A stretch of DNA of 64,000 nt from Oscillospiraceae bacterium (lineage in GTDB: Bacteria > Bacillota > Clostridia > Oscillospirales > Ruminococcaceae): assembly GCA_024404815.1 (NCBI GenBank), contig JAKSPL010000002.1, forward strand, positions 18,293 to 82,292. The letters are read 5' to 3'. A program made the translations under genes and the position numbers. Shown one piece after another: positions 26,401 to 35,066 of this stretch (the first letter of the stretch is position 1; the number at the start of each line of letters is the position of its first letter). The notes below the pieces were generated by a model. The model ran no database searches. It saw only the letters and a list, made by a program, of their open reading frames with translations, and had not been told where the DNA came from.

Positions 26401-26429
26401 TTAACATTTTCCCGTTTTTATGGTATAAT
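26401..26429 (+). promoter_or_regulatory. Promoter of the class A PBP operon
   Basis: TTAACA (26401-26406) and TATAAT (26424-26429) are spaced 17 bases, with an extended TGG before the -10. Confidence 0.7.
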
Positions 26430-26510
26430 AAATTCTGTACATCCGGCAGCCGAATCAAATGGATGACTGCCGCTCAAAACGCTTTTGTACCCGAAAGGAG
26501 TCCTTATAGC

Positions 26511-29000
26511 ATGAAGCTTCCAAATCTCGATGATGTAAAGAATTTCAAACTTCCTGAGGTGAAAAAACCGAATTTCAGCTTTGGAGAAAAAACGGAAAAG
26601 AATTCTTCGGAGAAAAAGAAGAAAAAGAACCGCCGTACCCCGTGGATCGTTCGCGCTCTGCGTTCTCTCGGAACGGTGATCCTGACGACATTTCTGTCGT
26701 TCTTCCTGTTTTTCTGCGTGACCGGTATCATCTGCGGCATTGCCGCGACCACCTATGTCCTGAATTACATGGAGTCTACCAACACCGTCAGTATTCAGGA
26801 AATGACGATGAGTTTCTCCACACATATTTATGCGCATCTGCCCGAAAATGAAGAAGGCGAATATACAGCCATCTATACGGTGGACAATGAGGTACAGCGT
26901 ATTCCTGTGGAGATCGAGGATATTCCACAGCACGTCCGCAATGCATTTGTGTACGCGGAGGACGAGCGTTTCTATTCGCACGAAGGTGTGGATTATAAAC
27001 GTACCGCCGCTTCCTTTGCAAACATGATCCTCCATTTCTGGAGCAGTGAGCAGGGCGGTTCGACCATCACCCAGCAGCTCATCAAGAACCTGACGGGCGA
27101 TAACGAATACTCCCCGCAGCGTAAGATCCGTGAAATTTTCCGTTCGATGCAGCTGGAAAAATCCTATACCAAGGATGAAATCCTCTGCACGTATATGAAC
27201 TACATCGGCTTCGGCGGTTCGGCAAACGGTGTCGAAATGGCAGCAAACAAGTATTTCGGCAAGAGTGTCGGAGATCTTTCTATCGCAGAAGCTGCCTGCC
27301 TTGCAGCGATTCCGCAGAACCCTGAGGTCATCAACCCGTTTGCAGGCCACTACGAGAAGGCTTACAACGAAGTGACCAATACCTACTACTATACCGATAA
27401 TTTCATCAATACAGGCATGGAGCTGAACCGCGTCCGTCAGGAATATATCCTGTTCCAGATGTACGACAACGGCGCGATCACCTATGACGAATATCAGCAG
27501 GCACTCGCTGAAAAGCTGATTTTCAAGGATACCGATGAGTATAAGGCACTTCACCCCGAGGAGTATCCCGACGAACAGCCGACAGACGGCACAGAGGGCG
27601 ACGGAGATGCCGCTGCACAGATGAAGCCTGTCGAAGATGATGACTCCACCGATACCAACTGGGTCATCGACGAGGCACTCCGTGAATTTGAAGAATATCT
27701 GATGGAAGAAAAAGGTGTTAGCCGCAGCCGTGCGCTCCAGCTCATCAACACGGGCGGCTATCAGATCTACACCACCGTTGACTGGGAAATGCAGCAGTAT
27801 GTCGAGGATAAATTCTCGGATATCAACAATCTGCTGAAAGGCATGACCACAGGTAAGGCAACGACCTATTACCGCGATCTGGACGGTGACGGCGTTGCAA
27901 CCGACGAGGAAAACCTCGCGCTGCAATGCGGCTTTACCGCAATCGACTATTCGGGCAACATTATCTGCACAGTCGGCCGTGTCGGCGGACATCCTTCTCC
28001 GCTTTGCAACAGCTTTGCATCGACCGAAAAGCAGCAGCCCGGTTCTGCGATCAAGCCTGTTACCTCTTACGGCTATGCACTCGAACACGACAAGATCACC
28101 TACGCGACACACGTTCTCGACTATCCGCCTCTGACCAATGCGGCAACCGGTAAGCCGTGGCCGACCAACTACTCCAATGATAACGACAGCGTTGTCTATA
28201 CCAACCGCAAGGTCACGATTGAAAACGCACTGGAAGTTTCCAGAAACACCATTCCTGCATTGCTCTGCAAAACCTACGGCACAGAAAATGTCTTTATGTA
28301 TGCACGCGATGTGCTCGGTCTGGATCTTGATGAAGAACACGACATCGGCTATGCACCGCTGGCTGTCGGCGCATTGGAATACGGTATTACCGTCACCGAC
28401 CTTGTCAATGCATACATGGTCTACGGCAACGGCGGTTTCTTCAGTGATGCACATATCATCAGCAGCGTGAAATCCGCAGACGGCAACCTGATCTATGCAG
28501 GCGGCGATGATTATGCACAGGTCATCAGCCCGGAAACCTCTTATGTTATGAACAAACTGCTCCAGAATGTTGTAGAAGGCGCAAACGGTACCGGTAAACG
28601 CGGTAAGATCACATCGAACGGCAAGCGTGTGCCGATCGGCGGCAAGACAGGTACCTCCTCTGACTGGTTCGATAAACTGTTTGTCGGTCTGAACCCTGAT
28701 TTCGTCAGCGGCATCTGGGTCGGCTATAAGGAAAACAAGAAGATCAAGAACTACGGTGCGATCGACACCTCTGCGATTTGGAAGAATATCATCGGCGGCT
28801 GGATCTCCGAGCATTATTCCGGTGCAGATTTCCCAGAGTGTGAATCGGTCATTGTCGGTCAGTATTGTGCATCGACCGGTAAGATCGCAGGTGCGGGCTG
28901 CGCAAAGGGCGGTACAGGTTACTGGAAATCCTCCTATGCACCGTACTGCGACAACCGTGAACTGGGACTTGCAGCACCTGACGGCGAGGATGACGAATGA
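26511..29000 (+). CDS. Class A penicillin-binding protein (glycosyltransferase and transpeptidase)
   Basis: 829 residues from ATG 26511 (AAAGGAG). A basic cytoplasmic tail with Lys runs (about 30-45) precedes one membrane segment (about 50-80). The GT51 domain (about 110-300) has EDERFYSHEGVD with the catalytic Glu, GGSTITQQL and RKIREIFRSMQLE. The transpeptidase domain has SAIK (in QQPGSAIKPV), SRN and KTGTSS. It polymerises and cross-links peptidoglycan. A 40-residue acidic insertion near 345-390 separates the domains. The stop overlaps the next gene. Confidence 0.93.
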   Translation: MKLPNLDDVKNFKLPEVKKPNFSFGEKTEKNSSEKKKKKNRRTPWIVRALRSLGTVILTTFLSFFLFFCVTGIICGIAATTYVLNYMESTNTVSIQEMTMSFSTHIYAHLPENEEGEYTAIYTVDNEVQRIPVEIEDIPQHVRNAFVYAEDERFYSHEGVDYKRTAASFANMILHFWSSEQGGSTITQQLIKNLTGDNEYSPQRKIREIFRSMQLEKSYTKDEILCTYMNYIGFGGSANGVEMAANKYFGKSVGDLSIAEAACLAAIPQNPEVINPFAGHYEKAYNEVTNTYYYTDNFINTGMELNRVRQEYILFQMYDNGAITYDEYQQALAEKLIFKDTDEYKALHPEEYPDEQPTDGTEGDGDAAAQMKPVEDDDSTDTNWVIDEALREFEEYLMEEKGVSRSRALQLINTGGYQIYTTVDWEMQQYVEDKFSDINNLLKGMTTGKATTYYRDLDGDGVATDEENLALQCGFTAIDYSGNIICTVGRVGGHPSPLCNSFASTEKQQPGSAIKPVTSYGYALEHDKITYATHVLDYPPLTNAATGKPWPTNYSNDNDSVVYTNRKVTIENALEVSRNTIPALLCKTYGTENVFMYARDVLGLDLDEEHDIGYAPLAVGALEYGITVTDLVNAYMVYGNGGFFSDAHIISSVKSADGNLIYAGGDDYAQVISPETSYVMNKLLQNVVEGANGTGKRGKITSNGKRVPIGGKTGTSSDWFDKLFVGLNPDFVSGIWVGYKENKKIKNYGAIDTSAIWKNIIGGWISEHYSGADFPECESVIVGQYCASTGKIAGAGCAKGGTGYWKSSYAPYCDNRELGLAAPDGEDDE

Positions 29001-30154
29001 TGGCACAGACCACGGAAGCGATGCCTTCCACTTATATGAGAATGTGCTGCCCCTGTCATTTCGGACTGGAAAGCGTTTTGAAATTCGAACTGGTTCGGCT
29101 TGGGGCAGCGGATATCGCGGCAGCAGACGGCAGAGTCTGTTTTTCGGGCGACTGGACGATGCTTGCAAGCGCGAATATCGAACTGACAGTAGCAGAGCGT
29201 GTCCTGATCGAACTGGGCAGCTTCTCTGTCAAGGCACAGCGCGGAAAAACCGCATTTGACCCGTTGTTTGACGGTGTTGCAAAGCTGCCGCTGGAACAGT
29301 ATATCGGCGTGAACGATGCGTTCCCTGTCAAGGGTTCTTCGCTCAATTCCGCCCTGCACAGCGTTCCTGCGTGTCAGGCGATCGTCAAAAAGGCGGCGGT
29401 CAGCCGTCTGCAAAAGGCATACCGCACAAAAGAACTCCCCGAAACAGGTGCAGTCCACCAGCTGCAATTCCAGATCCGCAACGATAACTGCACGGTCTAT
29501 CTCGATACCTCGGGAATGCCGCTGCACAAGCGCGGCTGGCGGCAGATCGCAGGTGCGGCACCGATTCGGGAAACCCTCGCGGCAGGCATTCTGGACTTGT
29601 CGCGTGTTCGTCCGCAGACGCAGCTTTGTGACCCGTTCTGCGGCAGCGGCACGTTTTTGATCGAAGCAGCGACCAGAGCGATGCATATTGCACCGGGACT
29701 CCACCGCAGATTTGCGTCGGAACGCTGGGATGCGATGCCGAAAAGTGCGTGGTTCGATGCAAGAGAAGCCGCAAGAGCAAAAATTCAGCGCGATGTGGAA
29801 TTTCGCGCAGTTGGATATGATATTGACGCAGAGGCTGTGGAGATTGCCAGAGAGAACGCCAGAAAAGCAGGCGTTTCCGAGAAAATCACAGTGATGCAGG
29901 GCGATGTCAGGGATTTCAAGGCGGAAGCAGGACAGCTCATTGTCTGCAATCCGCCCTATGGTGAACGCTTGCTGGATATTGAAGCCGCAAGAGAACTGTA
30001 CCGCACTATGGGAAAGGTTTTTCCGACAGAGAATGCGGTGAGTGTGATCTCTCCTGACCAGACGTTTGAGCAGTGCTTCGGCAGAAAAGCCGTCAAGCGC
30101 AGAAAACTCTACAACGGAATGCTGCAATGCAATCTCTACCAGTACTGGAAGTAA
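28997..30154 (+). CDS. THUMP-domain RNA methyltransferase (RlmL N-terminal/YpsC-like)
   Basis: 385 residues. The start is one of two adjacent ATG codons at 28997 and 29000, overlapping the PBP stop. An N-terminal THUMP domain binds RNA; a Rossmann methyltransferase follows with LCDPFCGSGTFLIEAA and the catalytic NPPYGERL. The motif and order match enzymes that make N2-methylguanosine in 23S rRNA. The specific site is inferred. It is coupled to the PBP and lysA on the same strand. Confidence 0.9.
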   Translation: MMAQTTEAMPSTYMRMCCPCHFGLESVLKFELVRLGAADIAAADGRVCFSGDWTMLASANIELTVAERVLIELGSFSVKAQRGKTAFDPLFDGVAKLPLEQYIGVNDAFPVKGSSLNSALHSVPACQAIVKKAAVSRLQKAYRTKELPETGAVHQLQFQIRNDNCTVYLDTSGMPLHKRGWRQIAGAAPIRETLAAGILDLSRVRPQTQLCDPFCGSGTFLIEAATRAMHIAPGLHRRFASERWDAMPKSAWFDAREAARAKIQRDVEFRAVGYDIDAEAVEIARENARKAGVSEKITVMQGDVRDFKAEAGQLIVCNPPYGERLLDIEAARELYRTMGKVFPTENAVSVISPDQTFEQCFGRKAVKRRKLYNGMLQCNLYQYWK

Positions 30155-30171
30155 TTGAAAGGAATAGAAAT

Positions 30172-31467
30172 ATGTTGACACCGAATTTGTCGGTCAATGC
30201 ACAGGGTCACCTCTGCATTGGCGGTGCGGACTGTGTGACGCTCGCAGAGCAGCACGGTACGCCGCTTTATGTGATGGATGAAAATATGATTCGGCAAAAC
30301 TGCCGCAGTTATCAGGATGTGCTGAACAGCGAATGCAGCAGCGGCGGTCTGATTTGTTACGCAAGCAAGGCGTTTTCCTGTAAGGAGATCTACCGTATTG
30401 TGGACAGCGAGGGACTCGGCACGGATGTTGTGTCGGGCGGCGAACTCTATACCGCGCTGAAAGCAGGAATGCCTGCGGAGAAAATTGTATTCCACGGCAA
30501 CAGCAAGTCGAACAACGAGCTGGAATTTGCCGTACAGTCGGGTGTCGGACGCATTGTCTGCGACAACCTGCCTGAGCTTGCACGCTTGAATGCGGTTGCA
30601 GCAGCACAGGGCAAAGTCGTATCGGTCATGCTGCGCGTGAAGCCCGGAATCGACGCACATACGCATGATTTCATCCAGACAGGCAAGATCGACAGTAAGT
30701 TTGGCTTTGCGCTGGAAACAGGTGAGGCGGAGGAAGCGGTGCTGGCAGCCACAGGCTATGCAAACCTGAAACTGGTCGGTCTGCATTGCCATATCGGCTC
30801 GCAGATCCTCGATACCGAACCGTTTGCAGAAGCGGCAAGAGTGATGGTGCGGTTTATGGACAGCCTGCGCGAGAAGCACGCTATTGTCCTGCCCGAACTG
30901 AATCTGGGCGGCGGCCCCGGTATCAAGTATATCGAAGCAGATGACCCCAAGCCGTTTGGCGAGGTCATTCGTGCGATTTTGAAAGCAATGCACGAAACCT
31001 GCGTGACGCTTTCCTATCCGGAACCGTTTGTACTGTTTGAACCCGGCCGTTCGATCGTTGGCGGTGCAGGACTGACGCTGTATACGGTCATGGCGAAGAA
31101 GCAGATCCCGAATGTCCGTACTTATGTGCTGGTAGACGGCGGTATGAATGACAATCCGCGATATGCACTCTATCAGGCGGAATACACGGCGGTTTGCGCG
31201 AACCGTGCAGACCAGCCGCAGACAGAGCGTGTTACATTGGGCGGCAAGTGCTGCGAGAGCGGCGACCTGCTGGGCGAGAATATGCCGCTGCAAGCGGTCG
31301 AACCCGATGATATTGTGGCAGTCCTGACAACAGGCGCATACAACTACTCAATGGCATCGCACTACAACCGCAATCCGAATGCGGAGGTGGTCATGGTTGC
31401 AGACGGAGAACCGCGCACCATTATCCGACGCGAGAGCTATGAGGACATCATTCGCAACGATGTCTGA
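30172..31467 (+). CDS. lysA: Diaminopimelate decarboxylase
   Basis: 431 residues from ATG 30172 (AAAGGAA). A PLP barrel enzyme that turns meso-diaminopimelate into lysine. The PLP Lys lies in CYASKAFSC; HCHIGSQI, GGGPGIKY and the C-terminal ESGDLL (the active-site Cys region, KCCESGD) match the family. The PBP upstream uses the same precursor pool, which gives the operon a cell wall and lysine theme. Confidence 0.94.
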   Translation: MLTPNLSVNAQGHLCIGGADCVTLAEQHGTPLYVMDENMIRQNCRSYQDVLNSECSSGGLICYASKAFSCKEIYRIVDSEGLGTDVVSGGELYTALKAGMPAEKIVFHGNSKSNNELEFAVQSGVGRIVCDNLPELARLNAVAAAQGKVVSVMLRVKPGIDAHTHDFIQTGKIDSKFGFALETGEAEEAVLAATGYANLKLVGLHCHIGSQILDTEPFAEAARVMVRFMDSLREKHAIVLPELNLGGGPGIKYIEADDPKPFGEVIRAILKAMHETCVTLSYPEPFVLFEPGRSIVGGAGLTLYTVMAKKQIPNVRTYVLVDGGMNDNPRYALYQAEYTAVCANRADQPQTERVTLGGKCCESGDLLGENMPLQAVEPDDIVAVLTTGAYNYSMASHYNRNPNAEVVMVADGEPRTIIRRESYEDIIRNDV

Positions 31468-31484
31468 CAGAAAGGACGCTTACG

Positions 31485-31880
31485 GTGGATGCAATCTGGA
31501 CAGAAATGTATGAAGCTGCAAAAGCTGTTTTGAATCCGCGCAGAATCTCGGATTATGTGACGGCAGGCGAGGTCGGTGCGGCGATACGTTCCAAATCGGG
31601 CAAAATCTACACGGGCGTGTGCATTGATACCTGTTCAACGCTGGGCATTTGTGCGGAGCGAAACGCGGTTTTCCAGATGATCTCAGCAGGCGAGCAGGAA
31701 ATTGACCGTGTGCTTTGTATCCTGCCTGACGGCTCAAACGGCGCACCATGCGGCGCGTGCCGAGAGCTGATGGTACAGTTGATGCCCGGGAAATACCATG
31801 ACATTGAGATCATGCTTGACTATGCGTCAGGCAAAACGATCACCCTCGGAGAGATTACGCCTGAGTGGTGGATCAAATAG
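31485..31880 (+). CDS. cdd: Cytidine deaminase (tetrameric type)
   Basis: 131 residues. The start is GTG 31485 with AGAAAGG about 9 bases upstream. The zinc site is CAERNA plus PCGACREL, i.e. three cysteines and the proton-shuttling Glu, as in the tetrameric class. GVCIDTCSTLG replaces the more usual NISYGLT segment before the CAE motif, so other pyrimidine or blasticidin-type substrates cannot be excluded. It is 17 bases after lysA. Confidence 0.82.
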   Translation: MDAIWTEMYEAAKAVLNPRRISDYVTAGEVGAAIRSKSGKIYTGVCIDTCSTLGICAERNAVFQMISAGEQEIDRVLCILPDGSNGAPCGACRELMVQLMPGKYHDIEIMLDYASGKTITLGEITPEWWIK

Positions 31881-31903
31881 AAATTTCGAATGAGGATCTC
31901 TTG

Positions 31904-31984
31904 AAAAATGGGATTCTAAAGGGATAGTATCCCTTTGGTGGGGTTTGGGGCAACGCCCCAATATAGATCCATCGGAGATACCAT
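31904..31984 (+). repeat. Dispersed hairpin element, copy 2 (3' part)
   Basis: AAAATGGGATT, then hairpin B (TAAAGGGATA-g-TATCCCTTT), TGGGGTTT, hairpin C (GGGGC-aac-GCCCC) and the tail GATCCATCGGAGATACCA, which copy 3 also has. Hairpin B carries T-A where other copies have C-G. Located 23 bases after the cytidine deaminase stop. Confidence 0.8.
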
Positions 31985-32000
31985 TTTATCCAAAAACAAA

Positions 32001-32036
32001 GCCGAAAAGAGGGAAACCTCTTTTCGGCTGATTTTT
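32001..32036 (+). terminator. Bidirectional terminator before the GNAT gene
   Basis: GCCGAAAAGAGG pairs perfectly with CCTCTTTTCGGC around GAAA, followed by GATTTTTC; the minus strand has CTTTGTTTTT. It stops the PBP-lysA-cdd transcript, but lies only 20 bases before the next start codon, which leaves no room for a promoter between. Confidence 0.75.
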
Positions 32037-32055
32037 CATAGAAAGGATGAACGAT

Positions 32056-32547
32056 TTGCAGGCATACAGAATCGAACAAGCATCAGATACGCACATAGAA
32101 GAAATCCTTGCGCTTTACCGCAGTATGATCGGCGGAAAAGCCGACTGGACGGAAGATTACCCCTGCATGGACACGATCACCTTTGATTTATCCCGTGACG
32201 CGCTGTTTGTGATGAAAAACGAGCGGAACGACATCATTGCCGCAATTTCCATCGACGAGGATGCAGATGTTGCTGCATTGCCGTGCTGGTCGCCCGATTT
32301 GCAGCCGTCAGGGGAACTTGCAAGAGTATGTGTCCGCGCAGATATGCAAAATCGCGGTATTGCAAGAAAAATGATGCAATATACGTTTGCGGTTCTGCGG
32401 CAGAAGGGGTACAAGAGTGTGCATATTCTTGTCCGACCTGCCAACGAAGCCGCACTTCGCTCTTATTTGCCGCTGGGGTATGTACAGGTCGGCACTTGTG
32501 AACTGTTCGGCAAGGATTTTCTCTGTTTCGAAAAAAGTCTGCTGTGA
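32056..32547 (+). CDS. GNAT-family acetyltransferase
   Basis: 163 residues if started at TTG 32056, which has AGAAAGGA 8 bases upstream; the ATG at 32047 would overlap that site. The acetyl-CoA loop is VRADMQNRGIARKMM, and the C-terminal NEAALRSYLPLGY matches the family. The substrate is unknown. It converges with a second acetyltransferase gene, with only three bases between the stops. Confidence 0.85.
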   Translation: MQAYRIEQASDTHIEEILALYRSMIGGKADWTEDYPCMDTITFDLSRDALFVMKNERNDIIAAISIDEDADVAALPCWSPDLQPSGELARVCVRADMQNRGIARKMMQYTFAVLRQKGYKSVHILVRPANEAALRSYLPLGYVQVGTCELFGKDFLCFEKSLL

Positions 32548-32550
32548 CCG

Positions 32551-32955
32551 TCAGGTCCAGAGTTCGGTGATAAACATCGGGCTGGATTCGGTTTCGCGCT
32601 TGAAGCCGCAGGACTCATAAAATCCGCACTCATCGTTATAAGCGACCAGCACGATTCGAAGATAATCGGCGTAGGTCGCTTTCATTTTTTCGACCAGTTC
32701 CTTGCCGATGCCTTTGCCCTGATACTCGGGGCGGACAAGCAGGTAGTGGATATAGGCGGTCATAATGCCGTCATCCATCGCGCAGATCAGTCCGACCAGT
32801 TTGTCGCCGTCCCATGCGGTGTATACGGTTTCAAAATTCCGCATGGCGACCACGAGCTTTTCAGGGAAATGCCCTGACGACCATTCGACCGATAGAAACA
32901 AGTCTTCCAGTTCTTCTTTGCGAAATTCATGGGTGTCACGGTAGGTAATTGCCAT
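32551..32955 (-). CDS. GNAT-family acetyltransferase
   Basis: 134 residues from ATG 32955-32953 (ribosome site GAAAGGA). The acetyl-CoA loop is RPEYQGKGIGKELVE, and YNDECGFYESCGFKRE gives the C-terminal part. The substrate is not known. It is the last gene of the unit from the zinc-ribbon gene through ispD and ispF. Confidence 0.87.
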   Translation of the reverse strand: MAITYRDTHEFRKEELEDLFLSVEWSSGHFPEKLVVAMRNFETVYTAWDGDKLVGLICAMDDGIMTAYIHYLLVRPEYQGKGIGKELVEKMKATYADYLRIVLVAYNDECGFYESCGFKRETESSPMFITELWT

Positions 32956-32967
32956 AGTTCTGTCCTT

Positions 32968-33498
32968 TCAGAGTGGAATCACGCGTCCCATCGGGCGGCG
33001 GTAGAGCGGCTGCGGGATTTTTGTCAGCAGGACAACGCAATGCGCGGCAATGCCCTCCTGATTTCCCGTAAAGCCAAGTTTTTCTTCGGTTGTCGCCTTG
33101 ACGCTGACCTGCGAGAGGTCACAGCCAAGCTTTGCCGCAAGATTCTTTCGCATCTGCGGAATATGGGGTGCCAGCTTCGGTGCCTGTGCGAGAATTGTTG
33201 CGTCGAGGTTGCCGATCTGCCAGCCCTCACGCTGAATCAGACCGTTGACATGAAACAGAAGCTGTAAACTGTCTGCACCTGCATAGCGCGGGTCGGTGTC
33301 GGGAAAATGCTGTCCGATGTCACCGAGGGCGAGTGCGCCGAGCATCGCGTCCATGATCGCGTGTGTCAGAACGTCCGCATCGGAATGGCCGAGCAGACCG
33401 AGCGTATGCGGAATCTCCACACCGCCGAGAATCAGCTTTCGCTCAGGAACGAGTCGGTGGACGTCATAGCCGTGTCCGATTCGAATTTGGTTCATCAT
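32968..33498 (-). CDS. ispF: 2-C-methyl-D-erythritol 2,4-cyclodiphosphate synthase
   Basis: 176 residues. The zinc ligands are in [10 protein letters not shown] and the second motif [23 protein letters not shown] and [12 protein letters not shown] complete the family pattern. It makes the cyclic intermediate of the MEP isoprenoid pathway. The ribosome site GGAGG lies at the end of ispD. The C-terminus is about 15 residues longer than usual ([13 protein letters not shown]). Confidence 0.95.
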   Translation of the reverse strand: MMNQIRIGHGYDVHRLVPERKLILGGVEIPHTLGLLGHSDADVLTHAIMDAMLGALALGDIGQHFPDTDPRYAGADSLQLLFHVNGLIQREGWQIGNLDATILAQAPKLAPHIPQMRKNLAAKLGCDLSQVSVKATTEEKLGFTGNQEGIAAHCVVLLTKIPQPLYRRPMGRVIPL

Positions 33499-33502
33499 AA
33501 TA

Positions 33503-34207
33503 TTATTCCTCCGTATTTGCGCGGATTTCTTTTAGCAATGCTTCTGCAACGGCGAAATCCTCGGGGGTGGTCAGCTTGATGTTCGTATACGAACCTGTGG
33601 TCATTGTGACCTGTACGCCGAGTGCCTCGACGAGCTGACAATCGTCTGTAAAATCCTGTCCGCATTGCTCCGCACGCTGTACCGCCTGCTCATAGAGGGA
33701 ACGGCGGAATACCTGCGGTGTCTGCGTCTGGTAGAGCGTGGAGCGGTCGGGTGTATCGGTAATGACACCCTGGCGGACGACTTTGATGGTATCCTTTGCA
33801 GGAACGCCGAGTGTAGCAGCCCCTGTTTTTCGTGCGTCAGCAATGACCTGTTCGATGTCCTCCCTGCGGACAAGCGGTCTGGCACCATCGTGGACAGCGA
33901 CATATTCCGCATTCGTGGTAATTGCCGCAAACCCGTTTTTGACGCTCTGCTGACGGGTACTGCCGCCTTTTGCGAGTGTGACGGGACGGGAAAGCTGCAT
34001 TTTGTTGACGATTGCAGTAAATTCGTCGAAATCCTGTTCTCTGCAAACAACAATAAGCTCCGTCACGCTTTCGCAAATGCAAAACGTGCGGAGCGAGTGT
34101 TCCAGAACAGCTGCATCTCCAAGCGGATGCAGAATTTTATGAATGCCGCCCATTCTGGTGGCGTTACCGGCGCACACCAGAAGGACAGCAGTATCAGCAT
34201 TAATCAA
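33503..34207 (-). CDS. ispD: 2-C-methyl-D-erythritol 4-phosphate cytidylyltransferase
   Basis: 234 residues from a TTG at 34207, which overlaps the stop of the zinc-ribbon gene; AAAGG lies 10 bases upstream. It joins CTP and methylerythritol phosphate. The nucleotide loop reads [16 protein letters not shown], changed from the usual AAGxGxRMG..PKQ, while [20 protein letters not shown] and the C-terminal KLTTPEDF are typical. The changed loop deserves a check, but the ispF neighbour supports the call. Confidence 0.9.
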   Translation of the reverse strand: MINADTAVLLVCAGNATRMGGIHKILHPLGDAAVLEHSLRTFCICESVTELIVVCREQDFDEFTAIVNKMQLSRPVTLAKGGSTRQQSVKNGFAAITTNAEYVAVHDGARPLVRREDIEQVIADARKTGAATLGVPAKDTIKVVRQGVITDTPDRSTLYQTQTPQVFRRSLYEQAVQRAEQCGQDFTDDCQLVEALGVQVTMTTGSYTNIKLTTPEDFAVAEALLKEIRANTEE

Positions 34208-34787
34208 GACCGGGAGCCTTTGTGCCGCAGTTTGCACAGAATACAGCATCCGGTGCGAGGGTTTCGCCGCAGTTCGGGCAGACGTTTGCAGCGGGAGCCT
34301 GCGGAGCAGCAGGAGCAGCGGGTTCCATCTTATTGCCGCAGGATGTGCAGAATGCGCCGCCGAGCGGAACCTGCGCGCCGCACTTCGGGCATACAGATGC
34401 CTGCGGCTGTTCTACGGGTGCAGCTACCTGCGGCTGCGGAATGGTCTGGCCACAGCCGGAGCAGAAATTCGTACCCTTTGCGAACTGCTTGCCGCAGCCG
34501 GGGCAGGTGACAGTGCCTTCGATGGTTTCGAGTTCCTTCTGCTTTGCAGCGAGATTGTCGCCCAGCGCAACGATACCGTCGAACAGTTCTGCATATTCGG
34601 AAGGGATATTTTCCTTGTTTTCCTCATAAAATTTCTGGCCGATATCGCGGTAGCGGTTGCGAAGCTCATTTTCAATCGAAGCGATTTCCTTACGGATGCG
34701 GTTTTTGTCAGCCATGACCTTTGCGCCGTCAGAAACTTCGCGTGCGGTTTTGCTTACAGATGCAGCCAGATTATCAAAAAATCCCAT
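34200..34787 (-). CDS. Zinc-ribbon protein with coiled-coil N-terminus
   Basis: 195 residues from ATG 34787-34785 (AAGGAGG). The N-terminal half is a charged helical region (about 1-95), beginning MGFFDNLAASV. It is followed by three zinc ribbons, each with two CxxC pairs (CPGC/CSGC, CPKC/CTSC, CPNC/CANC), joined by Pro- and Ala-rich linkers. Such proteins are common in Ruminococcus-type genomes and have no fixed function. It is the first gene before ispD and ispF. Confidence 0.85.
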   Translation of the reverse strand: MGFFDNLAASVSKTAREVSDGAKVMADKNRIRKEIASIENELRNRYRDIGQKFYEENKENIPSEYAELFDGIVALGDNLAAKQKELETIEGTVTCPGCGKQFAKGTNFCSGCGQTIPQPQVAAPVEQPQASVCPKCGAQVPLGGAFCTSCGNKMEPAAPAAPQAPAANVCPNCGETLAPDAVFCANCGTKAPGLD

Positions 34788-34830
34788 AGTAGTAATCCTC
34801 CTTAAATTTGCGCAAAATGCGCTTTTTATG

Positions 34831-34859
34831 ATTATATCACAAAATTTTGTTTTTGTCAA
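34831..34859 (-). promoter_or_regulatory. Promoter of the zinc-ribbon/ispDF unit
   Basis: On the minus strand TTGACA (34859-34854) and TATAAT (34836-34831), both full consensus, are 17 bases apart. A small stem GCGC-aaaat-GCGC lies in the leader. Confidence 0.8.
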
Positions 34860-34999
34860 CGGAATTTCTGTGTTTTGCGAAACGATTTTTCAAAAATGTA
34901 TCAGGCGGCATTCGACAAGATTCTTTGTGAAGCATTTCCGTGTATTTCAGCAGAAAGTGTGTGTGGATTGACATTCTCGCCAAATCGGGGCAAAAACCC

Positions 35000-35027
35000 T
35001 TGCGCTTTCGGCGGAATGTGGTATAAT
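35000..35027 (+). promoter_or_regulatory. Promoter of the LysM-M23 gene
   Basis: TTGCGC (35000-35005) and TATAAT (35022-35027) are spaced 16 bases, with the extended TGTGG before the -10. An upstream in-frame ATG lies on the -10 itself and so cannot start the protein. Confidence 0.55.
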
Positions 35028-35066
35028 AAATTCGTTGTATGCAAGAACATTCGGAAAGGAGGCGGC

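Noticed and set aside
26418-29168. A 916-codon open frame on the minus strand opposite the class A PBP gene
   Set aside because: It is the mirror of a strongly biased gene; its product is Cys- and Ile-rich without motifs, has no ribosome site, and runs across two unrelated genes.
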